From the NCBI GenBank assembly GCA_977006965.1, contig OZ345359.1, positions 1,426,001 to 1,490,000 on the forward strand: a stretch of 64,000 nt of DNA, read 5' to 3'. Made by a program: the position numbers and the translations under genes. The notes beneath the pieces are model-generated. The model was given only the letters and a program-made list of their open reading frames with translations. It searched no databases and was not told the DNA's origin. This stretch comes from Phymatolithon calcareum (taxonomy: Eukaryota; Rhodophyta; Florideophyceae; Hapalidiales). Positions 1 through 11,394 of the stretch are shown here, one piece after another (position 1 is the first letter of the stretch; the number at the start of each line of letters is the position of its first letter).

Positions 1-1087
1 TGTCCCGGCTGGCTCTAATGCTTGACTCAAACTCCTGAAAGTGGAGGCAGAGCTGACTGCAGTTTATCCTATCGGGGAATGATAGTTTGTGATTGCAGCA
101 GGCCCTGCAGTTAAGCTGACTACTCAGAGCTGGATACGCGTCACCAGCTCATAAATAGGGATCCGGCACCTTTACCTGATCCCTTCGGAATGTCCCGGTC
201 ACTCCTTTGTCGTTTAGGCAGACGCCCCCAAAATATGATAACAGTCACAAACTTATAAATAGGGATTAGGCGCCTTTACCAGATCCAATAGGAGCCTACC
301 GAGGATGCCAATGATCAGGCCTTGCGACAGTCTATCCGAAAAATGGGTGGGTGGGTGGAGAAGCAAAAAGGGTGAACCTGCCGTTGTCGATGGGGTGCGC
401 TGAGCCGTTTAAGGATCGTTGAAGTTTGGTTTGCTTGGGTTTGCATTCCCAAATGGTTTATTCCGAACTCTTTGGTTGTATGCTCTTCGAGAGCTTCGGA
501 AACCGCAGAAGTCCGGTGAGTGCACCCATTCCCAGGAGCCTCAAGCGCCGTGCAGCGAATAGTACCGTACCATACCGGCCTCCATCCCTAATGTAACACT
601 ATCCACTAGTTACAAGCGTACTCCGAGTAGACTGTGATCTTTTAGACCGTCGATGCTTTAAAAACATTTTTAGTGATGTGGAAGCTAGATAGGCGTAGAG
701 TCAGTTACTTGGTGTCAACTTTTGAGTGATTTTTTGCTCTGGCAAATCCGAAAAATGCAAATGAGCCTGAAACCACTCTCTTTCTGCTATTGAATTGGTC
801 ATTTGTTTTAATGAGACAAGAGGCATCCCCGCCCTTCGGGCAACTTCGTAATTCGCGAGGGAACACAGCAATCGCATGAGGAAGGTTCAGAGTTTATAAA
901 CTCCAATTAGTGCGGAAAAATATAAGAAGTGTACCGGGACAATCATCAATTGCTGGGTATTGAGCTGTGCGAGTCTTGCGTGAAGGAAACTCGTTAAGCA
1001 TATTTGAAGGACGGATAAGTTTAGCCAAATGGAGGTGGCAGCGATGTTCATTTTTGACAAGATAAAAAGTAGTCTAAGAACAGAACC
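1..1087. other. No gene seen
   Basis: No convincing coding region. A short direct repeat with the shared core ATAAATAGGGAT followed by a CCTTTACC block occurs at about 151-183 and again at 257-289. GTGGGTGGGTGG occurs near 347. Nothing else stands out. Confidence 0.5.
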
Positions 1088-1336
1088 ATGGCTGAGGGGT
1101 TCTTGCGACTATCTTGGGTATCATCAATTGGCAATGCGGGTAGGAGACGGTTTCTTGTGGGCAGGGGTGTTCCACAAGTGTCTCCGCCTAGTCCAAGCCT
1201 ATATAATATCTTCATGGCTGATTTCGCAGAGTGGTTGAGTGCAATAACCAACTACTGGGCGGAACTTCCTTCTATCCTCTTCCCAGACATTTGTTATTTT
1301 CTTTGCGAAATCTCCCGCTGCATGAAGAAGCCATAG
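1088..1336 (+). pseudogene. LINE reverse transcriptase fragment
   Basis: The frame holds a decayed palm region of a non-LTR reverse transcriptase. It reads GRGVPQVSPPSPSLYNIFM and later FPDICYF where active relatives have FADDV. It closely resembles the better copy at 21.7-22.0 kb (LYNIFMDEFAEHI, ILFADDVILLAKS). The catalytic AspAsp pair is lost and the frame stops soon after, so this is a dead 5'- and 3'-truncated piece. The reading frame also shifts upstream (1029-1238 carries part of the same region in another frame). Confidence 0.6.
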
Positions 1337-1761
1337 CTACAATGAAAGCGAGGGATAACTTGGAATACGAAACTATAGCAGAGCGAGAATTAGCAGTTTC
1401 CTGTGTTCTCCTATACAGTACTGTACCGTAAAATCGATTCCCAGGGCAAAACAATGCGAGGGAACTCAAGAGACCCGACTTTAAAGAGGAAATGTGGAGT
1501 GAGGTGTATAGCCACAAGTAAAACCGGAAGACAAATTAACGGGGTTTCAGAGAAGAAATGACTTTTAGCGGACGGTCCCACCCTGACCCACGGTTAACCG
1601 TGGTATTGTGGAGACACTCAAGGTTGTGCTGGTCACTTCTGAGCAGTGAATTCCTAGCTTAGACCTACGAGCAAACCAAGTAAACTCTTGGGAGTCGTTT
1701 GGTCAATAGAAATGCGCTCAGCTTGCTCAACCCCTCTTCCGCATTCTATCCGATATCGTCA
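1337..1761. other. No gene seen; 3' flank of the DIRS-like element
   Basis: No coding signal. The terminal repeats expected of a DIRS-like element should lie here and beyond 8.4 kb on the other side, but I could not pair them by eye. Confidence 0.4.
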
Positions 1762-3066
1762 TCACCCTGAACGCGCGTAGGACGAAACTGGTCCCGCTCT
1801 TATCGCCAATTGCAAAGATTTCTGACGCCCTACAAGTACGCCCGCTGTGTCCACCCTGCCACTTCCTGCCCACAGATATCGCTTACGAGCATCTGATATC
1901 CATAGACCCATGAAACCTGCCAGAAGTTCTCCCCCGTCTGGAATATTGGCGTACACTGTGGCTCCCCCAATACGTAGCGAGTGTAATCCACGGGAGAGGT
2001 CCGGGTGGCCGGCCAGAGTCAAGAATTTTGCAAGAGCCCGTCGTGACTCTTCATAGGTTATCTCTTTCCCCGTTCCTGGAATCCGAAAGAGAGGGATTTC
2101 TGTTTGATCTCCGTCGGTAGGATCTCCGTCAAGCATGTCCATCACGGCGCGTGCGGCGGACAGAGCCGTCACTTCTTCGTCTAGAATAAAAGTCTTTACC
2201 GTCCCCCGCTCCCCAGATGGATCAGTTTTGTTGGGTTTCAGCCTTATTCCCAGCCTCGCTCCGAGCACACGGCCATGCACATCCCGCCCCAAGTCTGCGC
2301 TCAGCCTTCCCCGATGTGTGTCAAACCGCGGATCCCACTATCGGCTTTCTTCTCTTTTCCCCCGAATTAGGTCTCCGCTCCGGAGTACCCCTTGCCACTG
2401 GCACATCCACAGAGCCCAGAGTACTCGGTGCACCTGATTTGCTTTTAAGTCCAGAAGCTTCCGTACGGCGCGCATGTGCTGCGGCAGCACTGGCAGTCGG
2501 GGAGCCGTCTTGCTGGGACTGACCTTATGTAGACCCTTCATTACGAGATCAAGCCGATTGCTACCAAATGCTCCCTCGCGAAGGCCTGGTCTTCGTCCCA
2601 CGTTCGCCGCGTAGTGGCTGCGTACCGAAGAAATCACCTGCTCCGCGTAACTCGCCGTGTTCATACCACTTCTTCGGCGCGAGGTACGTGGGTAGTAGAC
2701 GATGTACGTTGCAAACTCGGCAAACACAGATATTTCATTGTTGAGCTGCTCCAGTGCCGGCCGAATGCTCCCTCGTGGAAGGGAACCGAACGCTGTGGGG
2801 TCGAGCTCTTTGACGGAGCAGAATTCGTACCAATAAGATAGATGGGAGCTCACGGTCTGCACCGTCCCCAAGGCGCGGCCATTGGAGCTGGCTCCAGCTG
2901 TCAGTGCCTGCAGCCTTTCCACGATTGCCACCCTGTTCTGTGCTCGAGATGCCATTCGTCGCTGAGCTGCCGAAGTAACCGGCCTTGATCTTGGACCCCC
3001 CGCGTGTATGTCGAATCTCCTCCTGCTGTACCCACCCCCGCGGGAATGGCGGCCACGACGTGCCAT
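1762..3066 (-). pseudogene. DIRS-like tyrosine recombinase with one internal TAG
   Basis: Starts at ATG 3064-3066 (MARRGRHSRGGGY) and reads to 1762, interrupted only by an in-frame TAG at 2338-2340. Before the stop is VLRSGDLIRG, box I with the first catalytic Arg. After it are HSLRIGGAT (box II, H-x-x-R) and ISDARKRYLWAG with the presumptive nucleophilic Tyr. The enzyme would cut and join the circular cDNA during integration. The single stop between box I and box II would abolish function unless suppressed. Because the same frame continues on both sides, this is a point lesion, not a frameshift. Confidence 0.75.
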
Positions 3067-3339
3067 ATTCACTCTTCGGGAAGAGGGGACCGATGAGCGC
3101 GGCGTGTGCGGCCAAAACTCTTAGCTGTGACCGGTATGAGTCGGCTGCTGTGATCGTAGTCCGAGGGTTATGATCCCTGTACGAGCTTTGAGCATAGCCA
3201 TACTGGTCCGATCGATACTCCAGGACGCAATGGCACTGCGGTGCTTTTAAGTAACTGGTAACATCTTCGTAGCCCGTTGGTGCCATCCATGCATAATTGA
3301 GCTTTGCATCGTTTACTTCTACAAGAGAGCAAGCAAATA

Positions 3340-6171
3340 CTATCGACGACGTCTCTCCCGGTATCCGGCTGCCGCCACGGCCTCTGCCCACTCATTCGCC
3401 TCAGGTGGCACCTTACCGTCTCTCACAATCCAGGTATCTCTCGCTTCACGAACTCCATCGAAACGACGCGCGCGGCTGAGGTAGTCCGCGATTTTGTTCC
3501 GATTCCCCGGTATGTGATGCATCCAAACTGACACTCCGCACGATTTTTGTACCTTCCGCACTATGCTCAGAGCCTCTAGCATAGGAAGCGAGAATGCTCG
3601 TTGCGTATTTACGGCATTACATGCGCTTTCATTGTCGTTTCGAATTACGATCTGCTCGTTTGTACCGATGGTCCCCGATTCGACGCCGACGTACAACGCA
3701 AAAGCGATAGTCAGGAGTTCCAACGGGGATATCGAAATCACCCCGTCACATAACGCTTTTCGGACACGCACATTCCAACCTCCGGACGCGATATATCCCG
3801 TAACACAAACACCCCATCCCTTCCCTAGGGTCCCCGCTGATCCGCTCGCGTCTGAGTTCGCCCCCTGTAGTCCGGGGTGCAGAAATACTGGGTCTCTAGT
3901 AATACGCGCAAGATCACCAGACTCTAGCAGGCACAGCAGCTCTTCCGCATCGGCAATGAGCTCGTGGCCCACTACTCCGGTCGGGCTTCGCGTCTCGGGC
4001 AGACTTCGGAGACACCGGTACGCAAAGTTGCACCTAAAGTTGCCGTCGTTAACGAAACGCGATAAGAAGTGGTGCAGACCGACAAATGTTTGGAGGCACA
4101 GTAGTGGCACAACACGCCCTGCCTTCATGCGCATGGATTCGATTCCTGCTCTGAAGTTCTCCACTTTTTCATTCCGAGGCTTGCAGACGATGTTGTTAAG
4201 GTCGCTAGTCTCGTAGATTGCCCCGATGGACGAAAATCGCTCCGAGAAAGGCATATTGGCCTCCTCCTTTTCGCTTAGACGCAGGTTGTAACGCTCATGT
4301 AGCAGTCTCCTGATTCCGATAGCTGCGTCTCTCGCTGTGTATTCTCCAATAAAAAAGACGGTAATATCGTCCTGGAAGGTTGTGATTACCAAGACACCAT
4401 CCTGTCTTGGGTCGTCCGGGAAGCAGGCTCTTCGCTGTGACCGCCAGTGCTGTAGGCGACTCCAGTTCTCTCGCTTTCCAGCCGCCGTCCACTCGCCTTC
4501 CTCGAGACCCCACCTTTCCGAGCGGGCGGCGCGCTCAATCAGCTCGGCAATCAGAAGAGTAGTTCTCTGCGCTGAATGGGCGGAGGACGAACGACCCATC
4601 TGCATCCTTTTGTCCTGCCTAAATTCGCCCATTACATGCATAGTAGTCTTCCACCTTTCACCCTTTGACATAGCGAGCTGCCGAAACCATTTCTTGAGGT
4701 CAAGCGTTGTGCCGAGCAATTTTTCGCCTGCACACCTAGCGCCATCAGCCAAGATCTCCAGTATTTCGTTGTTGATCTCTATGGCTCCCCATTCAAACTG
4801 AAGGTTTTCCGGGAGTCGAGTGTTCGCATTTGACGAAACCGGGATCCATCCGTTGCCACTCGTATTAACCAAACTCTCATGTGTACCGAGAGCTGGCCAG
4901 CTTGCGTTCCATACAAGGCGCCACGAATTATCCCGCTTTTTCTCGACACTGCCCGGTGTTACTTGAAACGGGACTGTTGGAGGATGGTCTTGGGATTCAC
5001 CGATCCAGCTCTCCGAGATCTCCTCTTGGATTGCCTCCTCGAATTCTCTCCCTGCCTCCCATATTTTCTTTTGGTGCGGAGAGAATGAGCATATTGGCGG
5101 TGTGTCCGGAGAGTAGTCGTAGAATCCCCACTTCAAGTAGAATAGCAGCTCTTTGTCCCGCCAATCGATGCTCATGCCGTCTTGCATTAGCCTTTCCGCG
5201 TCGAATCCCCAGTCTCTTCGCTGCAGCGGGACTACTGCGCAAATTTTTGGAGGGGAGTTTTTCGGTAGCTCGAGTGTGAACCCAGCACGGATGACATTAA
5301 CGACAGTAGGATGATATTCATTAGGTCCGATGCGGACCTCTGCGCTTGAGTTCCCTGGCACAGCTCTCCTCCTATGCATATGGTTTCCGGCGATTCGTTG
5401 CTCGTCGTCCTTGTCTAGACGCTTCCGCGCTCCCTGAAGACTGTGTATAGCATCCGTGGCAAAGCAATCTTCCCAATTTTTCAAATTTCGTTTCACCTCA
5501 GCACTTAGGTCACATGGCACTGCTATCGGTTCGTCCGGTGGAATTGTTGCCGGGGCCTGATCACCCAAGGGGAATTTGCGCTGTCGGGCCTCAACTCCAA
5601 CAGCTTTCTCCTGCGGCACAACAAAGTATCCTTTTTCACGATATCTTCTCGATGGGTTCCTTCTTGTCCTAGCCTCGAGGTTAGCATTCACGAGAACCAC
5701 CTTACGCCACTGCCCAGAGTCAACGTCCAGGTCGTTTTGCGCTATAGATCCCTTGCTTGTGCTATGAGCGCTGTCCAATGGCAGCTCCGAGGCTTCCGAA
5801 TCCAGACATTCCCCATCGAGTGTTGGAACAGCAGGTGCATCCTCTCCTTTCTTAAACTGAACGGTTGGAATGCCTATGGATATTGGAATTCCGGCGTGGG
5901 TTATGCCAAAGCGTACAGGAGTCTGCATGTGCTCTCCTGTGGTATCCGCCGGTGCTTTTTTGAGCTCCTGGTTGAAGCAATTTTCCAGTGGAGATGAATG
6001 TGGTATCTGATCCATCTCTCTCTTAAGCTTCTTTGTCTCACTGTTTTGGCGGTCATGTCCGCTCTCAAGGAGATCACAAGTTTTGTCGTGGTAAAGCTTT
6101 ACCGCCTTCTGCGGCGGCGCCACTTCATCCTTCCGCGCTCTGCGGCTGTAGGGCCGTTTGCGCTCGGTTAG
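3340..6171 (-). CDS. DIRS-like pol: reverse transcriptase and RNase H
   Basis: Open from just after the gag TGA to the stop at 3340, about 943 codons, in the gag frame. The first in-frame ATG is at 6015 (MDQIPHSSPLENC), so translation is either independent or by readthrough. Roughly the first 400 residues are a linker with no recognised domain. The reverse transcriptase palm follows, with TTLDLKKWFRQL holding the first catalytic Asp and TTFQDDITVFF at about residue 600 holding the AspAsp pair (F-Q-D-D, as in DIRS/Gypsy relatives rather than YVDD of Copia). RNase H follows, with conserved acidic residues in NSDASGSAG, SPLELLTIAFAL and IRNDNESACNAV and a C-terminal SVWMHHIPGNRNKIADYLSR. All expected residues are present, so the enzyme could be active. 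Confidence 0.8.
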   Translation of the reverse strand, partial: LTERKRPYSRRARKDEVAPPQKAVKLYHDKTCDLLESGHDRQNSETKKLKREMDQIPHSSPLENCFNQELKKAPADTTGEHMQTPVRFGITHAGIPISIGIPTVQFKKGEDAPAVPTLDGECLDSEASELPLDSAHSTSKGSIAQNDLDVDSGQWRKVVLVNANLEARTRRNPSRRYREKGYFVVPQEKAVGVEARQRKFPLGDQAPATIPPDEPIAVPCDLSAEVKRNLKNWEDCFATDAIHSLQGARKRLDKDDEQRIAGNHMHRRRAVPGNSSAEVRIGPNEYHPTVVNVIRAGFTLELPKNSPPKICAVVPLQRRDWGFDAERLMQDGMSIDWRDKELLFYLKWGFYDYSPDTPPICSFSPHQKKIWEAGREFEEAIQEEISESWIGESQDHPPTVPFQVTPGSVEKKRDNSWRLVWNASWPALGTHESLVNTSGNGWIPVSSNANTRLPENLQFEWGAIEINNEILEILADGARCAGEKLLGTTLDLKKWFRQLAMSKGERWKTTMHVMGEFRQDKRMQMGRSSSAHSAQRTTLLIAELIERAARSERWGLEEGEWTAAGKRENWSRLQHWRSQRRACFPDDPRQDGVLVITTFQDDITVFFIGEYTARDAAIGIRRLLHERYNLRLSEKEEANMPFSERFSSIGAIYETSDLNNIVCKPRNEKVENFRAGIESMRMKAGRVVPLLCLQTFVGLHHFLSRFVNDGNFRCNFAYRCLRSLPETRSPTGVVGHELIADAEELLCLLESGDLARITRDPVFLHPGLQGANSDASGSAGTLGKGWGVCVTGYIASGGWNVRVRKALCDGVISISPLELLTIAFALYVGVESGTIGTNEQIVIRNDNESACNAVNTQRAFSLPMLEALSIVRKVQKSCGVSVWMHHIPGNRNKIADYLSRARRFDGVREARDTWIVRDGKVPPEANEWAEAVAAAGYRERRRR

Positions 6172-8409
6172 TCACGGCTTCTGGTGGCGAGGGGCCCTCA
6201 GCATCGCTTTCTGATATCGAACTGGTGCACCTGCCGCCTCTCGTGCTTCTTTCGCAATCTCGCGGATTCGAGCGGGCCAGCTTGCCTGAATTTCGCACCA
6301 ATCTGACGCAACACATTTAGAGAAGTGATGCCCATGCTTGTTACACAGGAAACATGGTAGTAACTACACCCGTGGCTTCTTCTCCTGATGCCCTTCCCCA
6401 ACGTCTCGTGCCAAGGTGTCGTCCCTTCCTCCCGGATGCCTGCTTCGTACCCCGCTTAGGGGGACAGTCTCCGTCTTCCGTTTGTATTTCTCAAGCTTTC
6501 CGTTAGCGTCAATACCTTCTGGCTTCCTAAGGGCTTTCCCGAGAACGGTTTCTCCATCGTCGATGTTTTCCCGCTTATACGCTTGCATGCAATGGTGTTT
6601 CGCAGCTGCAATCGTGTCGTCGAATACCACGCGCGACCTTTGTCCAAGTACAATGAGTGGAGATAGCTCTGTAATATCACCATTCACGACCCTCCGCACG
6701 GCCTCCGCGTGCTCCGACAGACGGTAGATAAACGTGCGGAATAGGCCTTTTACGCTGGTAGCTCCTCCGTGCGTGAAGTGTGCCCCCTTCAACATTAACC
6801 CCAGCTCTATGACCTGCACCCAGGAAAGTACTGTGGTATGATGGAGGCGTTTTGCTGCCAGCGCTACGCTTTCGATGACATCCCATAGCTGGGGCATGGT
6901 TTCAACGCTAATCCATCTGTGGTTCTTTGCCTTCCGTGTCAGGATGTTCCTTGTTGCTGCCTGCGCTTTTACAAAGTCAGGTGTCTCATCCGAGATGTCT
7001 TTAAAAGCCACACCGCCGAAGAGCTCGAGCCTCAATCCATCGCTTGTTCGCATGCGTAGCGTCAACAGCTTGGTCAGCACGACCTCTGGGACTAAACGCA
7101 AGGAGTTCTCCTTGTACATTTCATCACGCACCGCGCCAATGAAGTCCTTCCCAATCGCAGGGAATGACACGCGCGTTAGGTCGTTTCCTCCTGGCTGGTG
7201 TGCGTTAAGCACATCTCCAGCCGCTTCGGTCAGCAGTCGTGCTTTCCCGATTCCTGTCTCCGCTGTGGCACCTCTTCTCAGATAACCTTCCAGCTCATCT
7301 ATCTCTCTTTCGGAGAGTTTCGATTCACCGTCCTTTGGCTCATTCCGCAGGACAAACGTTGGGCGTGGCAGCCCGAGAGCTCTGTCAGAGTCCCTCCCCG
7401 GAGTATCTGGAGTACCGGCCCACAGGGCTCGGTGCATCTCCCGCTCTCGTCTCTGATCTAGTATCATGGTCATGATATCATCAAAGTTTCCGCCTCCGGC
7501 GGAATTGCAAACTTCCTTCCACGTACGGCCGCCGTCGACGACATCCAGCTCTACGTTTGCTTTCAGTTGACGCGCTCGCATCATTAGGCTGTCCACCTCG
7601 CTCCACTCCATCTGTCCTGTTGAAGAGATTTTCTTCGTAGTGGCGCGCGCCAGTGCCAAAATGTCTCCAGCTTCCCGCACAATTCCAATAATGAATTCCT
7701 CCGGAGGAAAACGCCACACTGGGCTAGACATGGCAGCCACTCTGAGTTGCACCGCCCGAAAAAACTGCTCTGGAATTCTCGGGGACCCCAACCAGGATAT
7801 ATTTCCCTTCCGTCCGTCACGGAACTGCGCCAGGGTCAGCAACGCGTCGAACTTTTGCACCGCAATTTGCTGTGCCGTCAAGCCTTCCATTTTTTCCTTG
7901 ACGCCGGTATCGTTTAAGATCGCCTGTACGGTATCGGCAACTGGACCGATGGCGCTAGTGTTCGTGAACCACTCAGACTCGACAACAGTGGAGACGAACT
8001 GGAATGGCGTCGACAGCGTTTTTGCCAGAACAGCATCCAAGTTCGAAAATATGAGCTTTTGCGCCTGCGAATCGGCCGTGTCCCCAGTTTCGGTCCCGGA
8101 TTCTTGAGACTGGTGCTGCTCTGTGATTGAGTTTTGGATGAATGGACCTCCGAGGGACTGGATAGCCAGGTACTTGTGTGTTCCCCTGTGGGAAGTTTCG
8201 CACTCCACGAAAACTTCTTTCCTTCCTAGAGGCCGTATTCCGTCCAAGGGCCACCCATTGGCCACCGCCTCGGCATGTGTTACCGAGTAAACGACTCCTG
8301 GCACATCTGTAGGCGATGGCTTCCCTACAGTCGCATCCTGAGGTTGATCTTGCGCGGCAGCCGCGAGCGCCCTCATTCTGGACGCGATTCCGTTACCACT
8401 CGTATCCAT
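6172..8409 (-). CDS. DIRS-like gag with CCHC zinc knuckle beyond an in-frame TAG
   Basis: Start chosen at the first ATG (8407-8409, MDTSGNGIASRM); the open frame extends slightly upstream without an ATG. The frame runs 681 codons to TAG at 6364-6366. Directly after that stop, in the same frame, comes CFLCNKHGHHFSKC, a perfect CX2CX4HX4C nucleic-acid-binding knuckle, and the frame then continues to TGA at 6172-6174. A knuckle is expected at the C-terminus of Gag, so the TAG is best read as a nonsense mutation or a readthrough stop. The rest of Gag has no recognised catalytic domain. The TGA is followed directly by CTA and then by the pol frame. Confidence 0.65.
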
Positions 8410-9883
8410 GCTTAGAATGATTTTGTCGCGTGGTGTGGGAGTGTCGGTTCTCCTCAGTACCGATTCTTGGCGCGCTCGTTCCAATCGATCGGTTGAATTG
8501 TTTCTTGCGTGTCACGCACACTGTTTCGCTTTGAATTCGTTCCTTCCCACTTCTGCGCTCTGCAGTACTTGTCCTGGAAACGCGCTGTGGCTTCTTTCCC
8601 AGTAATCCGCTGGGAGCTGTGTTCTCAATGTGTTTGTGTTACCTGGTGCATGCCGCGCTCATAAGGGGTTCGCAAGAAACAAGTTTTGGCTGCGGGCACT
8701 TGTTTTTTGGGGCGGGGGGCGCTTCTCGCCCCACGTGCTGGATTATATTGTCCGTTGCATGTAGCGATTTTTCATCGGTTCAACTCAATCCTTTGGTTTT
8801 CGTCGACCGTTCTTTCGTGGGAATCGCTGCCCGTGAGGCGTTCCGCATGCACTGTCCGACTCGGTTTAGAGTGCCGTTTGCGCAAAGCATTCATTCCGCT
8901 CGAAATTCTGCGTACCTGAACCGATCGAGCTTGCAGCGCCGACCGTTCACATAGAAAAAACGAAAACGTGGATGCTCCTCATGCGGTCGGCTTCGGTTCG
9001 GTTCGGTTCGAATCGCGTTTTCGCTGGATTCCGAACCATCACAGTCGCCCTCCTCTCAACTCGGCGTCTCGAGCAACAACAACAACAAAAGGAAAATGGA
9101 GTCGTTGTAAGGCCCTCGGCTCTGTCGCTCCGTGCCTTCGCCGACTCCTCTCTGGTGCCTGCGTGCACCATTGCTACCTATGATAACTGGGGTGAAACCT
9201 TCCGTTTCACCAAAGCCTAATTTTTTCCCCGAATTAAGCTGGACTTTTCCCAATCTTTGGAAAAATTAACTCTCATGGAATCCGCCGTTCATTATAACTT
9301 TCGTACTGTTCGGAGCTGCGCGCGTTGCCTGAACGCTCCTCTTGATTACAGCTGTGAGGTCATGAGATCCCCGTCTGGCCAAAACCTGTTTTAATGTGCC
9401 AACCGAGCCAAACCAGGATTAAAACTACCTTTATATCAAAATTATTTTTTTAAAAATAATAAACAAAATTAATAAAGGAAATGAAGGAAATATTGATATT
9501 ACGACCGGCCTGCATGACTACCAGAACCCCAGTTAATTTTATCATATTATGAATAATCAAGTTCAGTTGCTTCCACAGAGAAAAGGCCATGAAATATGAG
9601 GGATGCAAGCATGTTGAATGCAATCGTTCTTCATCATGGGCTTCAGGAACAGTGTACCTCTGATTTTCGCAATAACATAGCAGGAACATGAACACAGATA
9701 ATACCTCATAGATTGACAGGCAGCCATTATCTACAGTGTTCAGGATTTGCTCACATTTGCTGACTGCTGCAACATAACGGTCCTAACTGTTTATTTTCCT
9801 TGAACATTGCTCACATTGATACTGTACGTATGACCAGTAACAGAAATCCACCCCCATATACCTCTTCACTCAAAGAATCACTG
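8410..9883. other. Upstream region of the DIRS-like element, no gene
   Basis: No supported gene. A CGGTT/GGTTC pentamer run occurs at about 8990-9013, and CAACAACAACAACAA at 9075-9090. From about 9200 the base composition becomes AT-rich. The element's 5' terminal repeat and promoter should lie in the first few hundred bases. Confidence 0.4.
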
Positions 9884-10375
9884 TCAACACGGGCTTTCAG
9901 GCTTAGCGGAAACACCGGTAATGTCTCCGCCTTTCTCTCTTTCAGCTTTCATCCTCAACGCTGCAGCTTCAGCGTTTATTCGACTAGCTCGCATTTGGCA
10001 CAGCCCTAAAGCACAAACGCAGCCCGCCACAAGGATAATTGCGAGGATTGCCAGCAAAATAATGAGGAGCGGGACTGCTTCCACATTGCCGTGTTCGTAG
10101 CGTGAAACAGTTGGTAAGGTTGGTAATACAGGCATCGAAGCGCACACGGCAGTTGTCGCGCAATTTGCGATAGGCTCTTTCTCGTCAGTCGCGGAAATTT
10201 CGGAGGAACAACTGTCTCCTTTTGTAGAGAATGTGATATGGATGGATGAGACGCCTACTCCGCTTTTAAGCCCCAGGCGACGCACACAAGCTGAGCATTT
10301 TTTACTACTACTGCACACGTGATACTGAAATGAGGAATCGAGCAGAGACGTGGAGGCTCTACACTGCTCTGTCAT
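9884..10375 (-). CDS. Small cysteine-rich single-pass membrane protein, unrecognised
   Basis: ATG at 10373-10375 gives 163 residues. The N-terminal half has about ten cysteines (YHVCSSSKKCSACVRR, GDSCSSE, IANCATTAVCASM). One strong hydrophobic segment follows (AVPLLIILLAILAIILVAGC, about residues 107-126), and then a short basic, Ala-rich tail rich in R/K/E. This fits a type I or tail-proximal membrane protein with a disulfide-stabilised outer domain. No signal peptide is visible at this start, so an upstream exon between 10.38 and 10.56 kb is possible; another Cys-containing frame lies there. I do not recognise the family. Confidence 0.5.
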   Translation of the reverse strand: MTEQCRASTSLLDSSFQYHVCSSSKKCSACVRRLGLKSGVGVSSIHITFSTKGDSCSSEISATDEKEPIANCATTAVCASMPVLPTLPTVSRYEHGNVEAVPLLIILLAILAIILVAGCVCALGLCQMRASRINAEAAALRMKAEREKGGDITGVSAKPESPC

Positions 10376-11394
10376 ACAGGAAGGCTGTGAAGCTGTGCAG
10401 CACCGTGAGAACTAAGGACGGTAGCTCTGGACCAAGCTGGTCATTGGTTGCATGTGGAGAATTTGGCTTCAGGCGCATAGTCGCTGTACAACCGGATGTT
10501 TGCAAACGCTGTATAGACGATATATACATAATTTCATCTCGCTGCAGGCTAGACATTCCTGGAACAGAATTCGAGAAGTATGTTGTAAATCAAGAATGAG
10601 GGCAGAGTCTACGCATGTAATTTATTGCTCAAAACCGATTGGAGAAAAACATCAGTAATTATAAAAAGCTGCGCTGTACAATTGCGGCTTGTCCCGCACT
10701 CTTGGGCCGTGGGGCAGGAGGCTGAATAGCCACGGACAACACAAAAATGCGATTCCAATAGGTGAAAAACGGAGAGGCGATTGCGCTGAATCCGTGTGAG
10801 TGAAAGACGTACTAGTTGCTAATCGCTACCGCATCGTGATGTCCAACTGTCCTCACAGGAGTCTTGCATGTCGTCCATGGCGTGCTCGTCATTGCAGCCA
10901 TTGCTCTCCGAACTTGTTGACCGTGAGCAAGCGGGGACGGCAAGACACTGGGGGAAACTTGAGGACAGGAGCACCACGATGGACGTGATTTTACACACCA
11001 GAGACGTATCGTGGAGTGGACTTGAACACATCCTTGGGTGCCCCGGGATGGTCCGCCCGATCCTGCAACAATATATTCAATCTTCTGTAACGCAACAGAC
11101 TTGAACGCGTAAGTCAAAAGCGGACTAACGAAGGGGCAGAGTGGAAGAAACGTAGGCTCCAGAAAATCTGCTAAACTCAACTAGGGAAAACGCGAATGGA
11201 AAAGTGGGACTCGTCAAAAATCTATGCTTTCGCACCGGCCCTTAAGGCTTTTGTGATTACCTGAAATCTGCCGCGCTGCAATCGTATCGTGACAGAAGCT
11301 TCTACGACCGTGCAAGAGCTGTGACACTGGCGTGCTCAACTGGTGCAATATCCGCCAGCTTGCTCTAGCATGTTAGCCTGATTCTGGAATTTTG
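10376..11394. other. No clear gene; one short ORF
   Basis: Only a 78-codon plus-strand ORF (10868-11104, begins MSSMACSSLQPLLSEL) and its antisense are visible. Neither has a recognisable domain. I would not call a gene without transcript data. Confidence 0.3.

Larger units (their letters stand above)
1762..8409 (-). mobile_element. DIRS-like retrotransposon (gag, RT-RNase H, tyrosine recombinase)
   Basis: Three coding blocks lie on the minus strand in the order gag-like, reverse transcriptase plus RNase H, tyrosine recombinase. That combination, without a DDE integrase or LTRs, defines the DIRS order of retrotransposons, which integrate through a circular intermediate and a Y-recombinase. 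Boundaries given are those of coding sequence only; terminal repeats were not found. All three blocks fall in the same reading frame, separated by in-frame stops at 6364-6366 (TAG) and 6172-6174 (TGA) and by a non-coding gap at 3067-3339. There is one internal TAG in the recombinase. Otherwise the element is long and open, so it is young or was recently active. Confidence 0.8.

Noticed and set aside
2338-6366. Reassignment of TAG to an amino acid in this genome
   Set aside because: The kinase and hydrolase genes here end at TAG in the expected place, so the TAGs in the DIRS-like element are better read as lesions or local readthrough.
10812-11180. 122-codon minus-strand ORF
   Set aside because: No domain, odd composition, and overlaps equally poor ORFs on the other strand.
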